A DNA stretch of 22,562 nucleotides from a virus. The notes beneath the pieces were generated by a model, which was not told where the DNA came from, made no database searches, and saw nothing but the letters and a program-made list of their open reading frames with translations. Positions 13,278 to 20,284 of the stretch are shown piece after piece; the first letter of the stretch is position 1, and each line of letters starts with the position of its first letter. The translations under genes were made by a program, and so were the position numbers. The stretch is from the IMG/VR virus record IMGVR_UViG_3300042484_000590, positions 1 through 22,562 of that record. One strand, given 5' to 3'.

Positions 13278-14863
13278 GCCCATTTCCTTCGCGTTACTTT
13301 GAAAAATTTACCATCCTTGCGAAACTCAATCATGCTTGGAGGTGTTGCGTTATTGAGGTTTTGCGCCATCTCAATCATGGTCTTCACATTCAGACCACCA
13401 GAAACAATTTGGGCACGCTCTGCAATCGTGATCAGCTTTTGCACAGCAGACTGGCCTGCATAACCATCGTGCGTGATGGCCAGATACTCAGTCACCGCCG
13501 GGTCGCTCAACCCGCCGTAATACGTCACAGCCAGCATCTGCTTGCCCGATGCCTTGCTGGTGTGCTCACGCCATGCCCAGCTCGTCACCTCAAGCTCTTG
13601 ACCCTCCAGCCCCATGATGTCGTCATCATGCAGTTGCAGATTCTTGACCTCCCTTGGTGGGAATGGATGATCGCAGGCAGGGCAGACCATAACCGAGATA
13701 TGCACCAGCTCGTCGCAGTTCTCGCAGACTTTGAGGGGCGCTTCGCCATTGCCATCGCCACCTTTCTTTGGCGGCTGCACGTTGGTGATCGGGCCGTGTG
13801 TGGCCACCACGCCAGCGAAGTCGAGCACCAGGCAGTGGTCGGTGTGGCTCTTGACCCTCATGCCCCGGCCAGCCATCTGCACATAAAGGCTTGCGCTCAT
13901 CGTAGGGCGCAGCATCACCACCAGATCAATGTCAGGGTAGTCAAAGCCCGTGGTCAGCACATTGGCGTTTGTCAGCGCTTGCAGCTTGCCAGCCTTGAAG
14001 TCGGCAATCATTTCATCACGCTGCTTCTTTGGTGTGTCCCCCGTCACGCACGCAGCGGTCACACCCTGCTGGCGCAGGGCTTGGGCAATGTGCTCGGCGT
14101 GCTTAACACCAGCGCAGAAGAAAATCCACGCCTTGCGATCACCAGCTAAAGCCATCACCTCCTGCACCACAGCCTGATTTTTGTCGTCCGTGTCCACCGC
14201 TGCTTGCAGCTCTGACTCAATGAACTCGCCGCCACGCTTATGTACGCCAGTCACATCCAGCTTCGCCTTGGTGACCTTGGAGCGCAGCGTTGACAGGTGG
14301 CCCTTGTAGATTAGCTCCTCGATGCTGACAGGCTCAATTAGCGCATCAAACAGCGCAGGCTTGTCAGTAATCAGGCCATGCCCAAGTCTGTAAGGTGTGG
14401 CCGTTAAGCCCACCACCCTGATAGCAGGGTTGATGGCCTTGAGCTGCTCAAGCAACCCACGGTAGCCGCCCTCGTCCTTGTGGTTCACAAGGTGGCACTC
14501 ATCAATGATCACCAAGTCAATGTGTCCCAACTCTCTGGCCTTGCTTCGCACCGACTGGATGCCAGCAAAGGTGATCGGCTCGCCCAACTCACGCCGACCA
14601 ATGCTGGCGCTGTAAATGCCCATCGGAGCGCCCGGCCAGTGCTGGCGCATCTTCTCAGCGTTTTGCTCAATCAACTCCTTCACATGGGTCAGCATCAGCA
14701 CACGGGTCTCGGGCCAGTTCTGCAAGGCATCCTTGCACAGCGCAGCCACAATGTGCGACTTGCCTGAGCCTGTCGGCAGCACCAGGCAGGGGTTGCCCTT
14801 GCCACCGGCCTCGAACCAGGCATAAAGCTGGTCGATGGTGCGCTGTTGGTAGTCACGGAGCAT
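13274..14863 (-). CDS. SF2 DEAD/DEAH-family helicase with C-terminal zinc ribbon
   Basis: The 529-residue protein has all main SF2 motifs: motif I PTGSGKS (30-36), motif II DECH (121-124), motif III TATP (154-157), motif V TTGFD (304-308) and motif VI QMAGRGMR (329-336). This is the Rad25/XPB-RecG-like helicase layout (two RecA-like lobes) found in many phages. A CxxC...CxxC zinc ribbon (C380, C383, C394, C397) follows lobe two, and about 130 further residues have no recognised domain. It would unwind or remodel branched DNA using ATP. The ATG at 14863 shares one base with the exonuclease stop (TGATG), so I prefer it to the GTG at 14866. The pairing with an exonuclease and an annealing-type ATPase suggests work in recombination-dependent replication. 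Confidence 0.92.
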   Translation of the reverse strand: MLRDYQQRTIDQLYAWFEAGGKGNPCLVLPTGSGKSHIVAALCKDALQNWPETRVLMLTHVKELIEQNAEKMRQHWPGAPMGIYSASIGRRELGEPITFAGIQSVRSKARELGHIDLVIIDECHLVNHKDEGGYRGLLEQLKAINPAIRVVGLTATPYRLGHGLITDKPALFDALIEPVSIEELIYKGHLSTLRSKVTKAKLDVTGVHKRGGEFIESELQAAVDTDDKNQAVVQEVMALAGDRKAWIFFCAGVKHAEHIAQALRQQGVTAACVTGDTPKKQRDEMIADFKAGKLQALTNANVLTTGFDYPDIDLVVMLRPTMSASLYVQMAGRGMRVKSHTDHCLVLDFAGVVATHGPITNVQPPKKGGDGNGEAPLKVCENCDELVHISVMVCPACDHPFPPREVKNLQLHDDDIMGLEGQELEVTSWAWREHTSKASGKQMLAVTYYGGLSDPAVTEYLAITHDGYAGQSAVQKLITIAERAQIVSGGLNVKTMIEMAQNLNNATPPSMIEFRKDGKFFKVTRRKWA

Positions 14864-15891
14864 CACGCTACAACCCTCCCACCAAACTGCTTGCGCAAAT
14901 CATGCAACTGCGTCCAGCCCTTGTCCGCACAAGCCCCCGCATTAGCCAGCAACTCTTTAGAACTGAACACGCCCTCTTGCTCTGGGTCGCCATTGGCTAC
15001 ATTCGTACCATTGATCTCATAGACCGCAGTGAACTCGTCAGGCCCATCCTTGCGCTGCCACGGCACCAGATCAGGATGCAGGACATGACTCTCGCAACCA
15101 TTGCGCTGTGCGTCCACCGGGATCACGTCATCCCACTTAGCGCAGTGCCAGGTTGAGTCTGACAATGGCGTGGCCATCGCACAGGTCCGGCAGTTCACAT
15201 GCTTGGTGGTCTTGGACTCATGGCAGAACTCATGTGCGTCACAGAACTTGCACTGATACCAACTCGCATCGGTGCTGATCGGTGGCGGCATGTTGTCGCT
15301 CAAAGCAATGTAATGCCCGCGGCGAATCGCCTTTTCAGCCACATCCTTGTCCAGCTTCACGCGCTCGGTGTGGATGCGGTCATCGTCCTTGCACACAGCC
15401 AGATACAGCGCACGGTCCAGACCAGTGCCAGCCATGTAGACCTGCATCTGCACAAAATGCTCGGGCTTGGACTTCTCCACGCCATCTTTGACCAGCGCAT
15501 CAAACGACTTCTTGCTGTGCGTCTTAAACTCAGCGACATGCTTGGTCTTGGGCGCCTCAGGCACGCCAGAGTCAATGATGGCATCAAGGCTGCCAGACAC
15601 ATGGCTGCCAAAGTCAACCCGGTGCTGACTTGATACCTTGCGCACATCCAGACCAATCGCACGCAGGTCGCTGATGATGTTGGCCTCCTCTTGGTGGCCG
15701 CGGCGAAACAAACGCAGAATTCGGCCAGAGAACTCAGGCTGCACAGCCCACCGAAACGACAGCCAAAGCCACCTGTCGCAAACATGGCCCAAGGTACTGG
15801 CCCCAAGGTGCGGTCTAGGCACTTCGGCAGTGGCTTCATGGTGCTTGTCAATTAGCGCCTGAATGCTATGATCACTCTCGGGTATTTTCAT
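14863..15891 (-). CDS. Cas4/RecB-like PD-(D/E)xK exonuclease with Fe-S-type cysteines
   Basis: The start at ATG 15891 is set by AGGAG eight bases upstream; an in-frame ATG at 15930 lies inside the upstream hairpin. The 342-residue protein has a RecB-type nuclease core: H66, then GSLDAII (D103), VAEFKTH (E121, K123) and HFVQMQVYM (Q148-Y152). One cysteine before the core (C38) and three after it (C214, C217, C223 in CKFCDAHEFC) match the arrangement that holds a 4Fe-4S cluster in Cas4 and AddB. A second group (C234, C237, C250, C266) follows and is not usual for Cas4. Phage members act as 5'-3' exonucleases making ends for annealing. The nuclease family is clear; direction and cluster are inferred. 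Confidence 0.85.
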   Translation of the reverse strand: MKIPESDHSIQALIDKHHEATAEVPRPHLGASTLGHVCDRWLWLSFRWAVQPEFSGRILRLFRRGHQEEANIISDLRAIGLDVRKVSSQHRVDFGSHVSGSLDAIIDSGVPEAPKTKHVAEFKTHSKKSFDALVKDGVEKSKPEHFVQMQVYMAGTGLDRALYLAVCKDDDRIHTERVKLDKDVAEKAIRRGHYIALSDNMPPPISTDASWYQCKFCDAHEFCHESKTTKHVNCRTCAMATPLSDSTWHCAKWDDVIPVDAQRNGCESHVLHPDLVPWQRKDGPDEFTAVYEINGTNVANGDPEQEGVFSSKELLANAGACADKGWTQLHDLRKQFGGRVVA

Positions 15892-15916
15892 CGTGTTTTC
15901 TCCTGTTGGGAACTTT

Positions 15917-15948
15917 GCCCCGGCCTTCATCAGCCGGGGCTTTCTTTT
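15917..15948 (+). terminator. Strong GC hairpin with T-rich tail on the + strand, inside a leftward operon
   Basis: GCCCCGGC (15917-15924) pairs perfectly with GCCGGGGC (15933-15940) around an 8-nt loop and is followed on the + strand by TTTCTTTT. It lies in the 59-base gap between the DUF669 gene and the exonuclease gene, both on the - strand. On the - strand the stem is followed only by AAAG, so leftward it would be a hairpin just before the exonuclease ribosome binding site. Confidence 0.6.
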
Positions 15949-15950
15949 GC

Positions 15951-16436
15951 TTACTTCTTAGCCCAAGGTGGCGCGGCCTTGCCAGCCGATGGCGCACTGA
16001 CAACAGGCATCGAGGCCGCAGGCGCTGCACTGCCCGACAAAGACTTGAAAGCCTTTACCTCATTGCTGGCGCCATATTGCTCGTCTTGCTTGACCTCCAG
16101 CTTGATGCCAATCTGGCCACCAATCAACTGGTCGGTGTCGGCAACCTTTGCCAAGCCAATCGCACGCATGATCTCGCCTAACTGCTGGCGGCCAATCTCC
16201 TCGGCCTTTGGGTTGGCGTTCTTGATGTTCAAGTTGCCAAACACCACACGACCCTGGTGGCTTGGGCCAGTGATGTCGTAACGCAGCTTGATGTACTGTC
16301 CATTGCCAGCCTTGGTGGCTTTCAGCTCGGCTTGCGAAATGGTGGCGGTGTACCAGCCAGCAGGCAAAGGCTCAAAGCTGCCAGTGTTGCCAACAGGCAA
16401 TTCGTTGATGTCAAAAGTCTCTGAAAGAAAAGCCAT
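15951..16436 (-). CDS. DUF669-type, ssDNA-binding-like protein
   Basis: A 161-residue protein three bases after the preceding gene. It begins MAFLSETFDINELP and has the DUF669 hallmarks PLPAGWYTATISQAELKATK, GQYIKLRYDITGP and GRVVFGNLNIKN, then EEIGRQQLGEIMRAIGL. DUF669 proteins occur in phage recombination clusters beside annealing proteins and exonucleases, and are thought to bind single-stranded DNA. The C-terminus is an Ala/Pro-rich flexible tail ending PPWAKK, similar in style to the disordered tails of SSB proteins but basic, not acidic. Its neighbours here (Sak4-like ATPase and Cas4-like exonuclease) match that context. The ssDNA-binding role is inferred from family context. Confidence 0.8.
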   Translation of the reverse strand: MAFLSETFDINELPVGNTGSFEPLPAGWYTATISQAELKATKAGNGQYIKLRYDITGPSHQGRVVFGNLNIKNANPKAEEIGRQQLGEIMRAIGLAKVADTDQLIGGQIGIKLEVKQDEQYGASNEVKAFKSLSGSAAPAASMPVVSAPSAGKAAPPWAKK

Positions 16437-16439
16437 GAT

Positions 16440-16835
16440 TTACTCCTTAGGGATAATTTTGAAAGACGGGCGACCAGGCTTGGCCGTGATAGCACCAGCC
16501 AGAGGCCCGGTGATGGATTCGTCGGCTGCTTTCCAGACCGACATGTTGATTTCCGGCTTCCACCGGAAAAGTGTTGCAAGGTGATCGCTCAGTCCGGCTT
16601 CAGTGGCAAGCATTTGCAGCTTCTCTGAATCGACCTTGCGGTCGATGCGTCCCTCAATCTTGATCTCAAACCCTGCTGCACCAACGGTCTCGGTGCTGTC
16701 AAGTTGGTCTGAGATACGCGCCAGCTTCTTGATGTGGTCCTCAATATCGCGTCGATCTTCTGTTGCATCTTTTTCTTCTTGCTTTGCTCTGAGCCACATC
16801 TGGGCCAACTCGGCCATGTCGGTGGTTTCGATCAT
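16440..16835 (-). CDS. Conserved phage protein, DUF7173-like
   Basis: A 131-residue protein whose ATG (16835) overlaps the preceding stop as ATGA. The N-terminal half is a charged helix (MIETTDMAELAQMWLRAKQE, then DATEDRRDIEDHIKKLARIS) that could form a coiled coil; the C-terminal half includes FEIKIEGRIDRKVDSEKLQ and the ending KPGRPSFKIIPKE. This layout resembles small proteins, which I recall as DUF7173, regularly encoded just upstream of DUF669 genes. It may be a partner of the recombination proteins, but no biochemical role is known to me. Three bases separate it from the DUF669 gene. Confidence 0.7.
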   Translation of the reverse strand: MIETTDMAELAQMWLRAKQEEKDATEDRRDIEDHIKKLARISDQLDSTETVGAAGFEIKIEGRIDRKVDSEKLQMLATEAGLSDHLATLFRWKPEINMSVWKAADESITGPLAGAITAKPGRPSFKIIPKE

Positions 16836-17053
16836 TTCCTTCTTGCCTCCAGCATGGCGTCGGCAAGGTCGTAAGATTCATCTGCCAAATTTATATACAG
16901 CTCAAACAACATATCTGGTTGGGTTTCAGTCGAGTTTTGAAAATGTTTGTCCAAAATAAGTGACTGCATCGCCTTCGCCGCAAAGTAGTCCCGAAGCGTC
17001 ATGCCCTCGTGCCCGTTGTAGCCAACTGGAAAGGCTTGGTCGTTCTTTTTCAT
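16832..17053 (-). CDS. Small conserved phage protein (73 aa)
   Basis: ATG 17053 forms an ATGA overlap with the Sak4-like gene, and the stop overlaps the next ATG likewise. The motif QAFPVGYNGHEGMTLRDYFAAKAMQ is very common among short phage proteins of unknown function; the GMTLRDYFAAKAM core makes recognition easy. The C-terminal part (MLFELYINLADESYDLADAM) is an acidic helix. Its position directly after the annealing-type ATPase and before the DUF669 cluster is often seen, but its role is not known. Confidence 0.72.
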   Translation of the reverse strand: MKKNDQAFPVGYNGHEGMTLRDYFAAKAMQSLILDKHFQNSTETQPDMLFELYINLADESYDLADAMLEARRK

Positions 17054-17727
17054 GGCTTGCCCCCAATCTTGTTAATGATTGCACCCAAGTCCGGCGCCTC
17101 CCAACCAGCCAACTTGCCCGAGCGATCCTTGGCCAGCCACAGGCCATCGCTATCGCACATCAGCGCTCGCTGGGTGTTGCCCTCGCCGTCACGCTCCACA
17201 CGCAGCGCCAGCACTTCATCAAAGAAGTAAGGCAAGCCTTGGGTCAGGCTCTTGCCGGGCATCCCAGGGTTGTAGAGCATCTTGCCCATCTCATCGGTGG
17301 ACTTCTCCAGCTTGGCGCTCATGTAGACATGCTTGCCCGGCAAATCCCGAAAGGCACGGATCAGCTCTTGCATGGTGGTGTTCATCTCACCATAAGCCGC
17401 ACGCCCATCCTTGGACTTCTTCATCTCATGGGCCAGCACCACCTCGGCCACCTCGCTGATCGAGTCAAGCGCCACTGACTCAAAGCCCGATGCCTCCTTG
17501 CTGTCTCGGCACCAAGTAAAAGCCTCACGCAGATCATCCATGCTGGTGATCTCGATGTAAGGCAGGTCAGCGTCTTGGATAGACAACAAACCACCCTCGG
17601 CAGACAATACGATCACATTGGGCAGCGTCTTGACCAAGGTGGTCTTACCTGCACCAGCTTGCCCGTACACAAGCAACTTCACCCCATTGGCAGTTAAACC
17701 GCCAGTCGATTTCAAATTGATAGCCAT
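17050..17727 (-). CDS. Sak4-like RecA-fold ATPase (single-strand annealing/recombinase)
   Basis: ATG 17727 is chosen because AAGGAG lies seven bases upstream; an earlier in-frame ATG at 17802 falls inside the promoter region. The 225-residue protein has Walker A GQAGAGKT (22-29), a Walker B-type strand ESVALDS (83-89, D88) and the later segment HVYMSAKLEKSTDEMGKM, then PGMPGKSLTQGLPYFFDEVL. This matches phage AAA_24/Sak4 proteins, RecA-like ATPases of about this length that assist annealing of single strands with an SSB partner. Here the DUF669 protein two genes downstream would be that partner. It is the first gene of the leftward operon and sits directly behind its promoter. Family confidence is good; activity is inferred. 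Confidence 0.82.
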   Translation of the reverse strand: MAINLKSTGGLTANGVKLLVYGQAGAGKTTLVKTLPNVIVLSAEGGLLSIQDADLPYIEITSMDDLREAFTWCRDSKEASGFESVALDSISEVAEVVLAHEMKKSKDGRAAYGEMNTTMQELIRAFRDLPGKHVYMSAKLEKSTDEMGKMLYNPGMPGKSLTQGLPYFFDEVLALRVERDGEGNTQRALMCDSDGLWLAKDRSGKLAGWEAPDLGAIINKIGGKP

Positions 17728-17766
17728 CTGGCTCTCCTTCTTTTGCACCACTGTCAGGGAATCTGT

Positions 17767-17796
17767 TTGTGGTGTAGCGACATTGTAGCGTATGAT
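17767..17796 (+). promoter_or_regulatory. Predicted rightward early promoter
   Basis: TTGTGG (17767-17772) and TATGAT (17791-17796, five of six to TATAAT) are separated by 18 bp, a sigma70-type arrangement with a weak -35. It would start transcription near 17803 and express the HTH gene and primase-helicase. Its -10 lies in the spacer of the leftward promoter. Confidence 0.5.
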
Positions 17797-17809
17797 TCGC
17801 ACATCACAA
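17782..17809 (-). promoter_or_regulatory. Predicted leftward early promoter
   Basis: On the - strand TTGTGA (17809-17804, four of six to TTGACA) and TACAAT (17787-17782, five of six) are separated by 16 bp. Transcription would begin near 17776, about 50 bases before the Sak4-like ATG, and drive the long leftward operon. Confidence 0.5.
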
Positions 17810-17835
17810 CAATTTTTTTAAACAAGGACAAAAAC

Positions 17836-18021
17836 ATGATGACCCTCGAACAGATACGCCAAGCCCTTTCCGACCGAATGCCGATCAAGGTGGCAGAGGC
17901 AACAGGGCTGCACTACAACACTATCCGCCAGGTGCGCGATAACCCAGAGGCAAACCCCACGCACAAGGTCTTGCAGGCTTTGTCGGACTATTTGGAAAGC
18001 CGGAAGGTGACGCATGGCTGA
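17836..18021 (+). CDS. Small HTH DNA-binding protein (61 aa)
   Basis: The start is ATG 17836 (or the adjacent in-frame ATG 17839), with AAGGA seven bases upstream; a longer frame begins in the promoter region and is disfavoured. The peptide begins MMTLEQIRQALSDRMPIKVA and continues EATGLHYNTIRQVRDNPEA, then HKVLQALSDYLESRK. The segment KVAEATGLHYNTIRQVRDN has the helix-turn-helix pattern (Ala and Gly at the expected places), and the whole is about the size of a Cro protein. It follows the divergent promoters and overlaps the primase-helicase start by eight bases. It probably binds the operator just upstream and controls leftward and/or rightward early transcription. Confidence 0.75.
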   Translation: MMTLEQIRQALSDRMPIKVAEATGLHYNTIRQVRDNPEANPTHKVLQALSDYLESRKVTHG

Positions 18022-20029
18022 CCTCTCAAACGTATTTGGCGGCCCTTGGTCGCCACCACCAGAGAAAATCGTTGCATCTCCAGAGGCGCAACTTAAAGAC
18101 GCTATGAAGGCGGCAGGCTTAGAGCCACCAGATCACATTGAGATGGACGGCAAGATTCACCGCTTTAAGTCGGGCACCAAAGGCAAGCCAGGTATTGACA
18201 AGCCCGGTTGGTACTTGGTGTTTGGTGATGGCATCCCAGCGGGGCGCTTCGGCTGCTGGAGGGCAGGCATCGAGGCCACTTTCAGGGCAGACGTTGGCCG
18301 CAAGCTCACGCACACTGAGGAAATGGTGCATGTCAAGCGCCTGGCCGAGTCAAAAGCCGTGCGAGATGCAGAGATCATTCGCCAGCACCAAGTCGCCAGC
18401 GAGACAGTTGAGCAAATTTGGGCCACAGCAAACCCGGCCAGCCCCGAGCACCCCTACTTGTCCAACAAAGGCATTGGCGTGCATGGCGCACGCATTACGG
18501 GTGACGGTCGCCTCATGGTGCCTTTGTACGATCAGGACGGCAGTTTGAGCACGCTCCAGTACATTGCCCACGATGGCGGCAAGCTCTATCACCCTGGTGG
18601 CCAGACTGGAGGTAAATTCTGGCAACTAGGCTCACTGGATGAGCCTGGGCCGCTTTATGTGGCCGAAGGCTTTGCCACAGCAGCCACCATTCACGAAACC
18701 ACCAACCGCCCCGTCATCGTGGCCTACAGTGCCAGCAACCTTGTCCCCGTCACAAGCAAGTTGCGCGAGATGCACGGCCCAGCCCAAGAGATCGTGATCG
18801 TGGCCGATAACGACGCCTCCGGTGTTGGCCAGCGTTACGCCGAGCAGGCCAGTGCCAAGTACGGCGCACGCACGGTAACCCCACCAGTCCAAGGTGATGC
18901 CAACGATTATGTGCAGTCTGGAAACGACTTAGCCAGCCTTCTTGCACCAACACATGATGATTGGCTAATCCCTGCCGATGAGTTCTCGGCCCAGCCCAGC
19001 CCCATCTCGTGGCTGGTCAAACGCTGGATTCAGGACCAAGCCCTCGTCATGGTCCACGGCCCATCAGGAGGCGGCAAGACTTTCGTGGTGCTGGACTGGT
19101 GCCTGCGCATTGCCAGCAGCACCCCAGACTGGTGCGGCAACAAAGTGCGCCCCGGTCACGTGGTCTATCTGGCCGGCGAAGGCCACCACGGCCTAAAAGG
19201 CCGAATCGCCGCTTGGAAGCACCACCATCAATCAGGCAAACTCAACATGTGGCTCTCCAAGCACGGCTGTGACCTCAACACCCCCGCTGGCTACCTCAAG
19301 GTGCTTGAGCACATCAGGATGCTGCCCGAAACCCCCAAGGTTGTGGTGGTCGATACCTTGCACAGATTCCTTGCCGGAGACGAGAACAGCGCCCAGGACG
19401 CCAAGACCATGCTTGACGCCTGCGCCAACCTGATGATGGAGTTCAACTGCACCGTCATTCTGGTTCACCACACAGGCGTCTCCGATGAGGCCCAGCACCG
19501 TGCCCGAGGCTCAAGCGCCTGGCGAGGCGCACTCGACATTGAGATCAGCGTCATCCCCGGCAAAGACAACCAGCCCATGCAACTGGTCCAGCGCAAGTCC
19601 AAAGACGCCGAAATGGCCGAGCCAATCCACCTCAACCTCCAACAAGTCACCATCCCAGGCTGGTACGACGAGGACAACCAACCCGTCACCAGTGCCATCA
19701 CCACCCAAGCCGAAGCCCCAGCCGCACCCACCAAGAAAGACTCCAAGATTGATGGCCACCGAAAGACTTGGGAAAACGCTTGGTGGGCATCCGGCGCCGA
19801 GGTCAGGGATGACCTGCCCTACCTCAGTCGCTCAGCCCTCAAAGACAAACTGACCCAAGACGGCAACGCCGAGCGCACCGTGCGCAACATGATCAACCCG
19901 TCCTATAACGACAAACTGATCGGTGCGCTGCTCCAGGCTGACATGATCCAGAATACCGAACACGGGTGGATCATGGTCGATGAGGTCAACGCCAGTAGTA
20001 TGCTGTTGCGGAAAAACGACTGTGGATAA
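18014..20029 (+). CDS. Primase-helicase (Toprim plus RecA-fold helicase)
   Basis: A 671-residue two-domain replication protein. The N-terminal part ends in a Toprim domain: YVAEGF with E218 and VADNDASG with D265/D267 are its metal-binding residues, as in phage and plasmid primases. The C-terminal part is a RepA/AAA_25-type helicase: Walker A GPSGGGKT (349-356), Walker B VVVVD (443-447) and VILVHHTG (481-488). No clear N-terminal zinc-finger CxxC is seen, so template recognition may depend on other residues or a partner. A final segment (about 575-671) may be a winged-helix-like tail. It would unwind DNA and make primers at the fork. Its TAA stop lies inside a DnaA box of the candidate origin directly downstream. 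It overlaps the HTH gene by eight bases. Confidence 0.88.
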   Translation: MADLSNVFGGPWSPPPEKIVASPEAQLKDAMKAAGLEPPDHIEMDGKIHRFKSGTKGKPGIDKPGWYLVFGDGIPAGRFGCWRAGIEATFRADVGRKLTHTEEMVHVKRLAESKAVRDAEIIRQHQVASETVEQIWATANPASPEHPYLSNKGIGVHGARITGDGRLMVPLYDQDGSLSTLQYIAHDGGKLYHPGGQTGGKFWQLGSLDEPGPLYVAEGFATAATIHETTNRPVIVAYSASNLVPVTSKLREMHGPAQEIVIVADNDASGVGQRYAEQASAKYGARTVTPPVQGDANDYVQSGNDLASLLAPTHDDWLIPADEFSAQPSPISWLVKRWIQDQALVMVHGPSGGGKTFVVLDWCLRIASSTPDWCGNKVRPGHVVYLAGEGHHGLKGRIAAWKHHHQSGKLNMWLSKHGCDLNTPAGYLKVLEHIRMLPETPKVVVVDTLHRFLAGDENSAQDAKTMLDACANLMMEFNCTVILVHHTGVSDEAQHRARGSSAWRGALDIEISVIPGKDNQPMQLVQRKSKDAEMAEPIHLNLQQVTIPGWYDEDNQPVTSAITTQAEAPAAPTKKDSKIDGHRKTWENAWWASGAEVRDDLPYLSRSALKDKLTQDGNAERTVRNMINPSYNDKLIGALLQADMIQNTEHGWIMVDEVNASSMLLRKNDCG

Positions 20030-20040
20030 CCTGTGGATAA
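20021..20040 (+). promoter_or_regulatory. Two DnaA boxes (TGTGGATAA) 11 bp apart
   Basis: TGTGGATAA occurs at 20021-20029 and 20032-20040, each a perfect complement of the consensus TTATCCACA. The first contains the primase-helicase stop codon. The 11-bp spacing puts both on the same face of the helix. Confidence 0.75.
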
Positions 20041-20051
20041 CTTTTATTTGG

Positions 20052-20095
20052 TTGACCCTAAATGACCCTAGGGTCAAGTTTAGGGTTAGGGTCAA
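20052..20095. repeat. Nested palindrome I of TGACCC/GGGTCA half-sites
   Basis: The perfect 14-bp palindrome TGACCCTAGGGTCA (20063-20076) is enclosed by TTGACCCTAA (20052-20061) and its exact inverted copy TTAGGGTCAA (20086-20095). Half-sites lie at 20053, 20063 (forward), 20071 and 20089 (inverted). It looks like a binding array for a dimeric initiator or regulator. Confidence 0.8.
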
Positions 20096-20118
20096 AAATG
20101 GGCAAAACAGCGCCAAAG

Positions 20119-20166
20119 TTGACCCTCCCTGACCCCCAACCCTTTAGGGTTGGGGTCAAGGGTCAA
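20119..20166. repeat. Nested palindrome II of TGACCC/GGGTCA half-sites, large hairpin
   Basis: TTGACCCT (20119-20126) pairs with AGGGTCAA (20159-20166); inside, TGACCCC (20130-20136) pairs with GGGGTCA (20152-20158), and AACCCT (20138-20143) with AGGGTT (20146-20151), leaving a TT loop. This gives a 21-bp stem with a 3-nt and a 1-nt bulge. Half-site order (two forward, two inverted) repeats that of palindrome I. No T-run follows, so it is not a normal terminator. Confidence 0.8.
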
Positions 20167-20190
20167 GGCGTTGCAGGGGTTTTTGGGGTT

Positions 20191-20221
20191 GCTGAGTTTT
20201 TTGGACTCAGCCTGTGGATAA
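20191..20221 (+). promoter_or_regulatory. Short hairpin followed by a third perfect DnaA box
   Basis: GCTGAGT (20191-20197) pairs with ACTCAGC (20205-20211). TGTGGATAA lies at 20213-20221, immediately before an AT-rich stretch (20221-20250) that could serve as an unwinding element if this is an origin. Confidence 0.6.
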
Positions 20222-20250
20222 CTTTTCTAGTTCAATGACGTTTTTGATAT

Positions 20251-20279
20251 GGTGACCTTTCTTGGTCGCCTACTTTTTT
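20251..20279 (+). terminator. Probable rho-independent terminator after the primase operon
   Basis: GGTGACC (20251-20257) pairs with GGTCGCC (20264-20270) through one G-T pair around a 6-nt loop and is followed by TACTTTTTT. It would separate the rightward primase transcript from the small gene starting only a few bases later. Confidence 0.6.
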
Positions 20280-20284
20280 GAGAG

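Larger units (their letters stand above)
17767..17809. promoter_or_regulatory. Inverted repeat (candidate operator) spanning both early promoters
   Basis: TTGTGGTGT (17767-17775) and ACATCACAA (17801-17809) are inverted copies matching at eight of nine positions, with their centres 34 bp apart (about three helical turns). The -35 boxes of the two divergent promoters lie inside these arms. A dimeric protein bound to both arms would cover both promoters. Confidence 0.55.

Noticed and set aside
13214-14149. A 311-codon rightward open frame opposite the SF2 helicase gene
   Set aside because: It is entirely antisense to a helicase with complete motifs; its His/Leu/Arg-rich composition is a shadow of the coding strand.
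13274-16436. The Cas4-like exonuclease with helicase as part of a CRISPR-Cas or host defence island
   Set aside because: No cas1, cas2, effector or repeat array is present; the neighbours are standard phage recombination genes.
17743-17835. Longer N-terminus for the HTH protein starting at 17743
   Set aside because: It would translate through both promoters and the operator, and a good ribosome binding site precedes ATG 17836.
20130-20166. Palindrome II as a rho-independent terminator
   Set aside because: The stem is strong, but no T-run follows on either strand; the better terminator is at 20251-20279.
20083-20189. G-run series as a possible G-quadruplex and telomere-like TTAGGG pair
   Set aside because: One loop is 13 bases long and the runs are better explained as arms of the TGACCC/GGGTCA palindromes.
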